NCBI GenBank assembly: GCA_015482705.2
Contig: JADMLA020000039.1
Coordinates: 62,001 to 126,000 of the forward strand
DNA length: 64,000 bases
Reading direction: 5' to 3'
From: Prosthecochloris sp.
GTDB taxonomy: Bacteria; Bacteroidota; Chlorobiia; Chlorobiales; Chlorobiaceae
The position numbers and the translations under genes were made by a program. The notes under the pieces were generated by a model. The model had not been told where the DNA came from, did no database searches, and saw only the letters and a program-made list of their open reading frames with translations. This document shows, piece by piece, positions 52,869 to 60,604 of this stretch; the first letter of the stretch is position 1, and each line of letters starts with the position of its first letter.

Positions 52869-53846
52869 ATGGATATCGAAGAATTATTTACATCATTCAA
52901 TAAAAAGAAAATAGCTGTAGTCGGCGATATTATGCTCGACAGGTATATTTTCGGTCATGTTTCACGAATTTCTCCCGAATATCCAGTCCCGGTCGTCGAT
53001 GTCTCTCATGAAACGCTCCGACTGGGAGGTGCTGCCAATGTTGCCGTAAACATCCATACCATGGGAGCAAACACCGTTTTGCTTGGCATAATCGGTAACG
53101 ACGAGAATGCAAGAACGTTGAAAACGCTCATGCAAAACCACGGGCTCTCATCAGAACATCTTTATCGTGATCCCGAAAGGCCGACAACATGTAAAACAAG
53201 AATTCTTTCCCAGAACCATCATATTGCCCGAGTCGATTATGAAAGCCGTGACGAAGCCACGGCAGCTGCAGAAGCGTTCATCGACCGGCATTTCAAGGCA
53301 TCCATCGAGTCGTTCGATGCCATCGTGCTTCAGGATTACAACAAGGGAGCGCTCACCCCTTCTTTGATCAAGAAAATCATAACGTTAGCATCTTCTCATT
53401 CCGTGCCGGTTTTCGTAGACCCCAAACTAAAGGGTTTTTTCAACTACAGTGGCTGCACTGTTTTCAAACCCAACCTTTCGGAAGTTGCATCTTCCCTTGG
53501 TATCGCGTTGAAGAATACCGACGATGACATCGAGCAGGCCTGCAGACAACTGATGACAAAGATACACTGCCAGCATCTTGTAGTAACCAGAAGCGAAAAA
53601 GGTTTAACGATATGCAATGACCGATTTACCCATATTCCCGCTGCATTACTCGATGTCGCTGATGTATCGGGTGCCGGTGATACCGTTATCGCCATCCTCT
53701 CACTGAGCTTCGCTGCCGGACTCGATATCGAAACGAGCGCCGAAATAGCGAATATCGCAGCGGGAACGGTTTGCCAGGAAGTAGGAGCGGTTCCCGTCAG
53801 TCCAGCGAAGCTCCTCAAGGCCTGTCATGAGTATTTCAAGTCATGA
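52869..53846 (+). CDS. hldA: D-glycero-beta-D-manno-heptose 7-phosphate kinase
   Basis: A ribokinase-type enzyme (325 residues) that phosphorylates heptose 7-phosphate at C1 for lipopolysaccharide heptose synthesis. Visible motifs are 'VVGDIMLDRYIFGHVSRISPE', 'RLGGAANVAVNIHTMG' and the C-terminal PfkB signature 'DVSGAGDTVIAILSLSFAAG'. It has only the kinase half of RfaE; the adenylyltransferase half is absent and must be encoded elsewhere. It is transcribed alone. Confidence 0.9.
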   Translation: MDIEELFTSFNKKKIAVVGDIMLDRYIFGHVSRISPEYPVPVVDVSHETLRLGGAANVAVNIHTMGANTVLLGIIGNDENARTLKTLMQNHGLSSEHLYRDPERPTTCKTRILSQNHHIARVDYESRDEATAAAEAFIDRHFKASIESFDAIVLQDYNKGALTPSLIKKIITLASSHSVPVFVDPKLKGFFNYSGCTVFKPNLSEVASSLGIALKNTDDDIEQACRQLMTKIHCQHLVVTRSEKGLTICNDRFTHIPAALLDVADVSGAGDTVIAILSLSFAAGLDIETSAEIANIAAGTVCQEVGAVPVSPAKLLKACHEYFKS

Positions 53847-53943
53847 ATGAGCTCAAAAAAACGAAAACCCGGCCCTCGTACTTCTGTACGGATCAGTACC
53901 AAGTGTGAAACTGAAAAAGATTTCTACCGCAGACAGCGTTTTC

Positions 53944-54567
53944 TCAGCCCTCCCCAATAGAGATATACTCGTTGACCTCTTCAGGATATGGAGGATTATA
54001 AACCCTGTCACAAGCAAGATTCCTCAGGCCTTGCAACGTATAAAACGGCACTTCGAACATTGCTGTATTGCTCATTGGCGGAGGTATATCATTGCCTGGA
54101 TCGACATACATGATGAACGATATTCGAACGACATCATTTTCCTTTGGCTCGAAAACCCAACGACCATAAGTCTCTCTGATCCTGTAATTTCCAGGCCTTG
54201 CCGGTATATAATCAGGATCTGACTTCATCGTTACCGCAATGCCGTTATCCCCTTCCGTATCAAGACCCGTGCGGACAACCATTTCCCGTTTCGGAAAGGG
54301 CCATGGCGTATTGATAGCCTGATAAATAACATATTCGAGATTCTCCCCCTTTTCAAGTACCTCTATACTTGAAAGCTGATGAATCCACCGTATATAATTT
54401 TCTGTATCATGAAAAAGGCTTATGAGCCTCCTCAACGATACAGGAAATTCCACCACGCCCTTGAAACCAAGGATATGAGAGTCCCTTATCTTGGCCGAAT
54501 ACACAAAAATATCCTTGTGCTCAATCCGAAACTCCCAGTCACTCTCCCTTGCCCCCTCAATATCCAT
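53944..54567 (-). CDS. START/SRPBCC-domain protein, copy 2
   Basis: A 207-residue lipid-transfer-fold protein. 'KIRDSHILGFKGVVEFPVSLRRLISLFHDTENYIRWIHQL' and 'PWPFPKREMVVRTGLDT' are START-like, with 'ETYGRWVFEPKENDVVRISFIMYVDPGNDIP' and 'VPFYTLQGLRNLA' following. There is no signal peptide. It is a paralogue of the protein encoded directly upstream, sharing the order PWP...RE(M/I), PG(N/G)(D/E)IP and a C-terminal '(Y)TL.(G/N)(L/M)R' motif. A hairpin separates the two genes. Confidence 0.82.
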   Translation of the reverse strand: MDIEGARESDWEFRIEHKDIFVYSAKIRDSHILGFKGVVEFPVSLRRLISLFHDTENYIRWIHQLSSIEVLEKGENLEYVIYQAINTPWPFPKREMVVRTGLDTEGDNGIAVTMKSDPDYIPARPGNYRIRETYGRWVFEPKENDVVRISFIMYVDPGNDIPPPMSNTAMFEVPFYTLQGLRNLACDRVYNPPYPEEVNEYISIGEG

Positions 54568-54618
54568 GGCACTTCAAATCTTGTAAAATTGACAAACCTT
54601 TTCTCCAAACACGAACAC

Positions 54619-54650
54619 TGTTGAATAGCATAATAAAAACCTATTCAACA
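54619..54650 (-). terminator. Hairpin between the two START-like genes
   Basis: TGTTGAATAG (54619-54628) pairs perfectly with CTATTCAACA (54641-54650) over a 12-nt loop. The upstream gene's stop codon (54641-54643) lies inside the stem. There is no strong U run, so it may be an attenuator or an RNA-stabilising hairpin rather than a full terminator. Confidence 0.55.
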
Positions 54651-55303
54651 ATAAAATCTTTATAGTTTTGATCGATATCTTCCGGAGAATTCACAAACGG
54701 TGCATCAATCGGTGTTTTGTACTTTTCGCGCTTGACCATTTCACGCATATTGTTCAAGGTATTGTACGGTGTATCGATCACGGCTATATTCGCCAGCCAG
54801 GATGGTATTTCTCCTCCGGGTTCAATGTGCAGCCGAAAAACAACCCTGCACCGGTTTTCCGAAATCGGCATAATGTTCCAGGCCCCTTCAAGCTGACGAA
54901 CTCGAACATAATTTGCGTGCTCCGGAAGAATATCCGGCTCGGCTGTCATTTTAATAAAAATTTCGGATGTCTCGGCATCCTTGTACCCACGTGAATGACT
55001 GATGATTTCACGATCGGATATCGGCCATGGAGCCGTGACCTTCTGGTAGACGATTCTCCCCTGATTGTCGGGTAGTTCCTCGAGAATCTTCATCTCATCG
55101 GTCTTCCACACCCACTCTGTAGCCGCATCGACATCATAGAGTAGATGCAACACACTGTGCTGTGGCACATCCATCGTAGCAATACCGACAAAAGAAAGAA
55201 AATCGGATGTAGGCACAGGGCATGTATAGATTTTCAACCAGTCTTTCTGCAAACGCAATGAACAGGTATTGCTCTGGATTTTCTCAAGTAAAGACATAGG
55301 CAA
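54641..55303 (-). CDS. START/SRPBCC-domain protein, copy 1
   Basis: A 220-residue protein of the START-like fold. 'FVGIATMDVPQHSVLHLLYDVDAATEWVWKTDEMKILE', 'KVTAPWPISDREIISHSRG', 'ADPDILPEHANYVRVRQLEGAWNIMPI' and 'HIEPGGEIPSWLANIAVIDTPYNTLNNMRE' show the pattern. It resembles the StAR-related lipid-transfer group. Ligand is unknown. It is a tandem paralogue of the 53944-54567 gene and is not secreted as read. Confidence 0.82.
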   Translation of the reverse strand: MPMSLLEKIQSNTCSLRLQKDWLKIYTCPVPTSDFLSFVGIATMDVPQHSVLHLLYDVDAATEWVWKTDEMKILEELPDNQGRIVYQKVTAPWPISDREIISHSRGYKDAETSEIFIKMTAEPDILPEHANYVRVRQLEGAWNIMPISENRCRVVFRLHIEPGGEIPSWLANIAVIDTPYNTLNNMREMVKREKYKTPIDAPFVNSPEDIDQNYKDFIVE

Positions 55304-55355
55304 AAGTTTTTGATTTATCTCAAACGTATACCTGATAATTTACTGACAATCCTTC

Positions 55356-56990
55356 TTATGCAGCGTCACGACGAATATAGTCATGGGCAAAATGAAGCAT
55401 TTTGTCCGACTCTTCTGCAAGAACCCTGATCTGAGCATCGATCCCGAACAGCTGTCGGGCAATTCGTGATTTTATCGCACTGAGAATGCTCTCTTTCTCA
55501 TCACCGAAAAGTTTTTCGTCAAAGTCGATCTCTTTTTCTTCACAAATTGTTCGAAGGTATTTTTCAGCACGTTCATCCTCTGAGTAGGTATCGATGAAAC
55601 CGTCGATGTCTTCATCAAAACCCCGCACAGAGCTTGATGGATCATCGATAATTTTCAATGCCGCCTCGTCCAAAACCCCCATGGTCAGTAGTGTGCTGTA
55701 AAATTCATTTATTGAAGGCTCTACTATCCAGAAGTCTGGCACGATCCCCCCCGAAGACTCGAACAACTCCTGAGAAGGCCTGAAAACAGTTATGCCGTCA
55801 ATATCACTATCAATCTCTAAACTTCCCATCCCACTAAAGAGTTTCTCCCCCTCCCTGTTTTCGTGGCTTTCGAGGTAATATTGCTCCCGGCCTTCACTTC
55901 CAGGGCTGAAGTCGCGCTGTATCCTTCTGCCGGAAGGCGTAAAATACCGTGCAATTGTCAAACGTACAGCAGAACCATCATCAAGGTCGAACTGTCGTTG
56001 AACCAAGCCTTTGCCAAAAGTCAGCTCGCCGACGATGACAGCTCTTTCGTTATCCTGAAGAGCACCTGCAAGGATTTCTGCAGCAGATGCACTACCTCTA
56101 TCCGCAAGAACCACAACTTCACGCCCCTCGAAGAGCCCTCCCGAAGTTGCTGTGTAACGCATTTCATCAGGCCCTCCGTTGCGGCTTTTCGTATAGACTA
56201 TCAGTTGTCCTTCTCCGAGAAATTCATCGGCGACCTCGACTGCCTGGTCAAGATAGCCACCAGGATTTCCCCGCACATCGATAATGAGTTTTTGCATACC
56301 CTGCTCAAGCAGTTTTTTCATTGCAACCCTGAATTCATGAGCTGTGGTTGCCACAAATCTGCTCATCCGTATATATCCAGTGAAATCGTCGAGCATAAAA
56401 AATGCATCGACACTGTACGTCGGAATCTTGTCACGCACAATGTCTACCGTGAAGTTTCGAGAGGTATAAGGCCTGTAAATTGTGAGCGTTACAACCGAAC
56501 CTTTTTTCCCCCGCAGTCTGTCGAACACATCAGTTGGAGAAAGGCCTATCGCAGAAAGCGTATCGATAGCGACTATCCTGTCACCCGCTTTTATTCCTGC
56601 AGTTTCACTAGGACCACCTGCAAGCGGGGTGACAACGAGGAGAGTGTCGTGCACAATATCAAACTCGATACCTATCCCCTCGAAGTTACCTTGAAACTCT
56701 GAATTTGAAACTCTGACCTGGTCAGCCTTCAAGTATGTCGTATGCGGATCAAGGGCTTGCGTCATCCCCTCAATCCCTGAGTCAACCAAATCCCCACTAT
56801 CGACCTCGTCTACATAAAGTGCGGAAATTATGCTGAAAACTTCATGAATTTTTTTCTGCTGCTGATTGAAAATAGCACCAGAGGAACCTCCATGATGCCT
56901 TTGGCTGAACTGGACACCGAAAAAACCACCGACCAGAACACAGAAAAACAGTATTGCTATTATCAATATCACCTGTAAAACACGGGGCAT
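55356..56990 (-). CDS. ctpA: Carboxy-terminal processing protease CtpA, S41 family
   Basis: A 544-residue periplasmic or membrane-anchored protease. The N-terminal anchor is 'LQVILIIAILFFCVLVGGFFG'. A PDZ domain (about 90-175; 'GNFEGIGIEFDIVHDTL', 'ETAGIKAGDRIVAIDTLSA') precedes the S41 domain with the catalytic serine in 'DRGSASAAEILAGALQDNE' and lysine in 'ELTFGKGLVQRQF'. The C-terminal 160 residues are an unusual helical extension. In phototrophs CtpA-type enzymes trim membrane or photosystem proteins; here the target is unknown. It differs from the longer Prc at 6236-8308. Confidence 0.9.
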   Translation of the reverse strand: MPRVLQVILIIAILFFCVLVGGFFGVQFSQRHHGGSSGAIFNQQQKKIHEVFSIISALYVDEVDSGDLVDSGIEGMTQALDPHTTYLKADQVRVSNSEFQGNFEGIGIEFDIVHDTLLVVTPLAGGPSETAGIKAGDRIVAIDTLSAIGLSPTDVFDRLRGKKGSVVTLTIYRPYTSRNFTVDIVRDKIPTYSVDAFFMLDDFTGYIRMSRFVATTAHEFRVAMKKLLEQGMQKLIIDVRGNPGGYLDQAVEVADEFLGEGQLIVYTKSRNGGPDEMRYTATSGGLFEGREVVVLADRGSASAAEILAGALQDNERAVIVGELTFGKGLVQRQFDLDDGSAVRLTIARYFTPSGRRIQRDFSPGSEGREQYYLESHENREGEKLFSGMGSLEIDSDIDGITVFRPSQELFESSGGIVPDFWIVEPSINEFYSTLLTMGVLDEAALKIIDDPSSSVRGFDEDIDGFIDTYSEDERAEKYLRTICEEKEIDFDEKLFGDEKESILSAIKSRIARQLFGIDAQIRVLAEESDKMLHFAHDYIRRDAA

Positions 56991-57411
56991 AATAACTTGT
57001 TATATCAGTCTATTGTGAAGAGAAAAGAAGCAGGCAACCTCATCCTTCATTATTTTACCTATCGACAAGGAAAAACCCAAAAAAAGAACATCAAACTCAC
57101 CAGAACACCCCCCACCACTGCATAGCAATCCCTTTTTCAGAAATAATCGACTACAATAAAACCAAAAAAAACAAACATCAGAGACAAAAATAAAAAAACA
57201 ATATTCAAAAAAAATCACAACAATAACCAACACAAAAAAAACACAATACAGAAAACAAAAAGTAAATAAATTACACCAATTGAATAATGAATAAAAAAAC
57301 ATCATAACAACACAAATATTTCTATAAATAAAATACTCTTATTACTTTTAATACAAGTAATTATAATTTTTTACCGCAAAACAATTTAATCATATTAAAA
57401 ATCACTAAAAC
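56991..57411. other. A-rich, G-poor intergenic tract
   Basis: A 421-bp gap with almost no G on the plus strand (a roughly 140-nt stretch at 57161-57300 is nearly all A and C with scattered T). No credible gene is seen; the long minus-strand frame there is a composition artefact rich in Phe, Val and Cys. It separates ctpA from the DUF192 gene. It may be an AT-rich promoter region or a remnant of horizontally acquired DNA. Confidence 0.6.
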
Positions 57412-57909
57412 ATGAAAAAAAGAAAAAAAATAAACAATAATAACAACACATTCATTCTATCAATGATACTAATTATATGGTCTCAAATATTTTTTTTTAA
57501 CGACCTATATCCTCAAGATGCAGAAAAATTAAAACCATCGATTATAATCAAGGGAAGCAAAATTACCGTTGAGGTTGCGGACACAGAAAAAACCAGAAAA
57601 AAAGGAATGATGTGGCGACATCAACTCGGAAAAAACGAAGGAATGCTGTTCATCTATAACGATAGTGCAACACGGTATTTTTGGATGAAAAACACTTTTC
57701 TTGCACTCGACATGGCATTTATCGACAGCAATATGGTTATTCGAACCATCCACACCGCTAACACTTTGAATGATTCAACCATGTTTTACAGTTCTTATGT
57801 ACCCGTAAAATATGTTCTCGAGGTTAACAGTGGCTGGTTTGAAGAGCATGGCGTCAGTTTGGGTGACACTGTTCTATTCGACAGAAGTATTATCCCAAAG
57901 AGTAAATGA
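57412..57909 (+). CDS. DUF192 family secreted protein
   Basis: A 165-residue protein with an N-terminal signal or anchor ('NTFILSMILIIWSQIFFF') followed by the DUF192 domain: 'VEVADTEKTRKKGMMWRHQLGKNEGMLFIYND', 'RYFWMKNTFLALDMAFIDSNMVI' and 'VKYVLEVNSGWFEEHGVSLGDTV'. Family function is unknown. The first 30 codons share the extreme A-richness of the upstream tract ('KKRKKINNNNN'), so the gene and its leader may have been acquired together. It ends 4 nt from the convergent RidA gene. Confidence 0.8.
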   Translation: MKKRKKINNNNNTFILSMILIIWSQIFFFNDLYPQDAEKLKPSIIIKGSKITVEVADTEKTRKKGMMWRHQLGKNEGMLFIYNDSATRYFWMKNTFLALDMAFIDSNMVIRTIHTANTLNDSTMFYSSYVPVKYVLEVNSGWFEEHGVSLGDTVLFDRSIIPKSK

Positions 57910-57913
57910 AGCG

Positions 57914-58384
57914 TCAAGAAGAACAACCAACGACAAGCTCGAGCTCGAGACTGGCATCAAGAGGAAGCTCGGAAACACCGATAGCACTACGAGTATGCTT
58001 TCCGTTTGCACCGAAAGCTTCGTACAATACTGCAGATGCACCGTTCGCCACAATATGTTGATTAGTGAAAAATGACTCACTTGCCACAAACACGGACAGT
58101 TTCAGGATCTTTTCAACGTTATCGAGGTCATGCACAACGCTTTTCACAGCAGCAAGAGCATTGAGCGCTGCTACACGAGCTGCAATTGCAGCCTGAGCCT
58201 GATTGATCTCATTGACCTTCCCCCTGCCACCCTGCTCGATCAGAACACCGCCAACAAAAGGAAGTTGCCCTGAAGTGAAGACAAGGTTATCGAATCGCAA
58301 AGCCGGCACATAAATGCCTGCCGGATTGGCTATATCAGGCAATGCCAGTCCTGCCTTACGAAGTCTTTCTTCGGTTTCTGACAT
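57914..58384 (-). CDS. ridA: RidA (YjgF/YER057c/UK114) family protein
   Basis: A 156-residue enamine/imine deaminase-family protein. 'FDNLVFTSGQLPFVGG', 'RVAALNALAAVKSVVHDLDNVEKILKLSVFVA' and 'HTRSAIGVSELPLDASLELELVV' are the RidA pattern; the last carries the arginine that contacts the substrate carboxylate. It is longer at the N-terminus than classical RidA, which points to the 'RidA-like, YjgH' type. ATG 58384 is preferred to upstream in-frame starts. Confidence 0.88.
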   Translation of the reverse strand: MSETEERLRKAGLALPDIANPAGIYVPALRFDNLVFTSGQLPFVGGVLIEQGGRGKVNEINQAQAAIAARVAALNALAAVKSVVHDLDNVEKILKLSVFVASESFFTNQHIVANGASAVLYEAFGANGKHTRSAIGVSELPLDASLELELVVGCSS

Positions 58385-58502
58385 GATGTACAGTATTTTA
58401 TGAACTTTTCTTCCATTAATGTAATGCATTTTGGAAGGCTTTTTATAATAAGCGAAAAATCATTATTGTGAGAACGTAATACATGAAACAGAATAACCGG
58501 GT

Positions 58503-59135
58503 ATGACAAAACGAACTCTTCCCCGGCTTTACATGGTAAGCAACAGCCTTGAGCGTCCTTACCCAGCAAAAGAGCTTCCAGAACTTGTCCGACAGCTGAC
58601 AGCACAGCTACCGGTTATCGTTCAACTCAGAGAAAAACACCTGGATGCGAGAACGCTTTATGAGTTGACCCTGTACCTGCAAAGTCTCATGCACGACAGT
58701 GATTCCCTGCTTTTCCTTAATGAACGACTCGACATAACCCTTGCAGCAGGTGCTGACGGAACGCATTTCCCCGAAAAGAGCTGCCCCATCGAAAAGATCC
58801 GTACCGTTGCTCCTGGTATGCTTTTAGGCAAAAGCACCCACTCCTTGCAAAGCGCCCTTTCTGCAGAAGAAGAAGGGGCCGATTATCTCATTTTCGGTCC
58901 GATATTCGACACTCCCCTGAAAAGACGGTACGGTTCTCCCATGGGACTCGAAAAACTCGAAAAAGTATCTCGAAACGTCTCAATTCCGGTTTTCGCTATC
59001 GGAGGTATCACCCCGGAAAACACCCGGCAATGTATGGATCATGGCGCTTACGGGATTGCCGCCCTGTCGATTTTTCATGTCACGACAAACCTTGCCGTCA
59101 CGCTCGAAAACTTTAAAAATGCACTTGACCAGTAA
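58503..59135 (+). CDS. TenI/ThiE-like thiamine phosphate synthase paralogue
   Basis: A 210-residue TIM-barrel protein of the thiamine-phosphate synthase superfamily. 'VIVQLREKHLDARTLYELT', 'LFLNERLDITLAAGADGTHFPEKS', 'LIFGPIFDTPLKRRYGSPMGL' and 'VFAIGGITPENTRQ' align with ThiE, but 'THF' and 'PEKSC' replace the catalytic 'VHLGQxD' found in the true ThiE that follows. It is probably the TenI branch, which in Bacillus aromatises the thiazole precursor. It abuts thiE with no gap. Confidence 0.82.
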   Translation: MTKRTLPRLYMVSNSLERPYPAKELPELVRQLTAQLPVIVQLREKHLDARTLYELTLYLQSLMHDSDSLLFLNERLDITLAAGADGTHFPEKSCPIEKIRTVAPGMLLGKSTHSLQSALSAEEEGADYLIFGPIFDTPLKRRYGSPMGLEKLEKVSRNVSIPVFAIGGITPENTRQCMDHGAYGIAALSIFHVTTNLAVTLENFKNALDQ

Positions 59136-59759
59136 ATGCAGATAAAACGCCCTATCCTTTGCTATATAACAGCAGACAACCTATGCCCGGTAGAACAATC
59201 GGAAAAAGCGCTTGAAGGCGGTGCACGCATGATTCAGCTCCGCAATAAAGGTGCATCTGGATCGGATCTTTATGACTGGGCGGTACGCATACGAAAACTT
59301 TGCCGTATCCATGAAGCCATATTCATTGTCAACGACCGGCTCGACGTTGCTCTTACCGCCAATGCCGATGGTGTTCATCTCGGTCAGCGAGACCTTCCCG
59401 CCCATCTTGCCAGAACACTTCTTGGTAAAGAAAAAATCCTTGGAATATCGGTATCCTCTCTCGCAGAGGCCGAAATAGCAGTCCGGGCAGGATGCGACTA
59501 TGTAGGATTAGGGCACATCTATCCGACTTTCTCGAAACAAAAAACCGGTCGGCCTCTTGGGACAGCCTGCATAACCGAGGTGTCACAAAACCTTTCAGTC
59601 CCGGTCATAGCCATCGGGGGCATCACAGCGTCAAATGCCGGTGATGTAATCAGGGCTGGAGCGACAGGAATAGCGGTCATCTCCACTGTGGCGGAAGCGC
59701 CAGATCCCAGAAAAGCGACTTCGGATCTCATTCAAAACATGCGGTCATGCCTCCAATAA
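59136..59759 (+). CDS. thiE: Thiamine phosphate synthase
   Basis: Joins hydroxymethylpyrimidine pyrophosphate and thiazole phosphate into thiamine phosphate. The 207-residue product has the full motif set: 'GGARMIQLRNKGASG', 'IVNDRLDVALTANADGVHLGQRD', 'CDYVGLGHIYPTFSKQKT' and 'PVIAIGGITASNAGDV'. Its start codon follows the TenI-like stop directly, and it is followed within 2 nt by thiD, forming one thiamine operon. Confidence 0.92.
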   Translation: MQIKRPILCYITADNLCPVEQSEKALEGGARMIQLRNKGASGSDLYDWAVRIRKLCRIHEAIFIVNDRLDVALTANADGVHLGQRDLPAHLARTLLGKEKILGISVSSLAEAEIAVRAGCDYVGLGHIYPTFSKQKTGRPLGTACITEVSQNLSVPVIAIGGITASNAGDVIRAGATGIAVISTVAEAPDPRKATSDLIQNMRSCLQ

Positions 59760-59761
59760 CA

Positions 59762-60604
59762 ATGACAAACTATACCACAGTCCTATCCATAGCGGGTTCC
59801 GACGGCAGTGGTGGAGCAGGGATACAGGCGGATCTTAAAACTTTTGCCGCTCTTGGCTGCTATGGTCTAAGTGTTATAACCGATGTCACCGCACAAAATA
59901 CATGTGGTGTATTTGACTCGTTAGCACTTCCCTCATCTTTCGTGAAAGAACAGATCGAGGTACTCATTGATGACATAACGATAGATGCAATCAAAATTGG
60001 CATGATTTCTTCAGCCGCTACGGTCCGAACCGTTGCCGACACGCTTCGGAACCTTCCTTCGACACCAGTCATTCTCGATACGGTACTGAAATCTTCTGAC
60101 GGAACCGGACTTGTTTCTGAAGAAGCGAAAAACACGATGATCGAAGAGCTTTTTCCTTTGGCAACACTTGTCACGCCTAATCTTGGCGAAGCCGCAAGGC
60201 TATCCGGCACAGGAAGTATCCCAACGACAAAAAGCGATATCGAAAAAACAGCTGAAATGTTGAAGAACAAAGGAACTTCCGCAGTTCTTGTAAAAGGAGG
60301 ACATATGACCGGTAAGCACTGTAATGACTATTTACTGACGGCAAAAGGAGGTGAATGGTTCTCTTCACCCAAGATATCGTCAATAAACAACCATGGCACC
60401 GGCTGCACCCTCTCTTCGGCTATAGCAGCATATTCAGCAAAAGGCTTTGGCCTTGCCGAAGCTGTAAAAAAGGGAAAGCAGTTTACCCAGGAAGCTTTGC
60501 AAGCCGGGGCCAGCTTTTTCCTGGGTAACGGCGCAGGACCTCTTCACCACCTTTATCGCTGTTGGGAGAATCCTTCACCTCGCGGTATACGCCCAATCGA
60601 ATAG
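59762..60604 (+). CDS. thiD: Hydroxymethylpyrimidine/phosphomethylpyrimidine kinase
   Basis: Phosphorylates HMP and HMP phosphate to HMP pyrophosphate, one of the two substrates of ThiE. The 280-residue product has 'VLSIAGSDGSGGAGIQADLKTFAALG' at the N-terminus and 'NNHGTGCTLSSAIAAYSAKG', the ribokinase-family anion hole with catalytic aspartate-like region. ATG 59762 is chosen; ATG 59747 would overlap thiE by 13 nt. Its last 52 nt overlap the convergent UDP-glucose dehydrogenase gene. Confidence 0.9.
   Translation: MTNYTTVLSIAGSDGSGGAGIQADLKTFAALGCYGLSVITDVTAQNTCGVFDSLALPSSFVKEQIEVLIDDITIDAIKIGMISSAATVRTVADTLRNLPSTPVILDTVLKSSDGTGLVSEEAKNTMIEELFPLATLVTPNLGEAARLSGTGSIPTTKSDIEKTAEMLKNKGTSAVLVKGGHMTGKHCNDYLLTAKGGEWFSSPKISSINNHGTGCTLSSAIAAYSAKGFGLAEAVKKGKQFTQEALQAGASFFLGNGAGPLHHLYRCWENPSPRGIRPIE

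Noticed and set aside
57000..57305. 101-codon minus-strand frame rich in Phe, Val and Cys
   Set aside because: It arises from the A/C-rich, G-poor tract and has no start signal, ribosome-binding site or family pattern.
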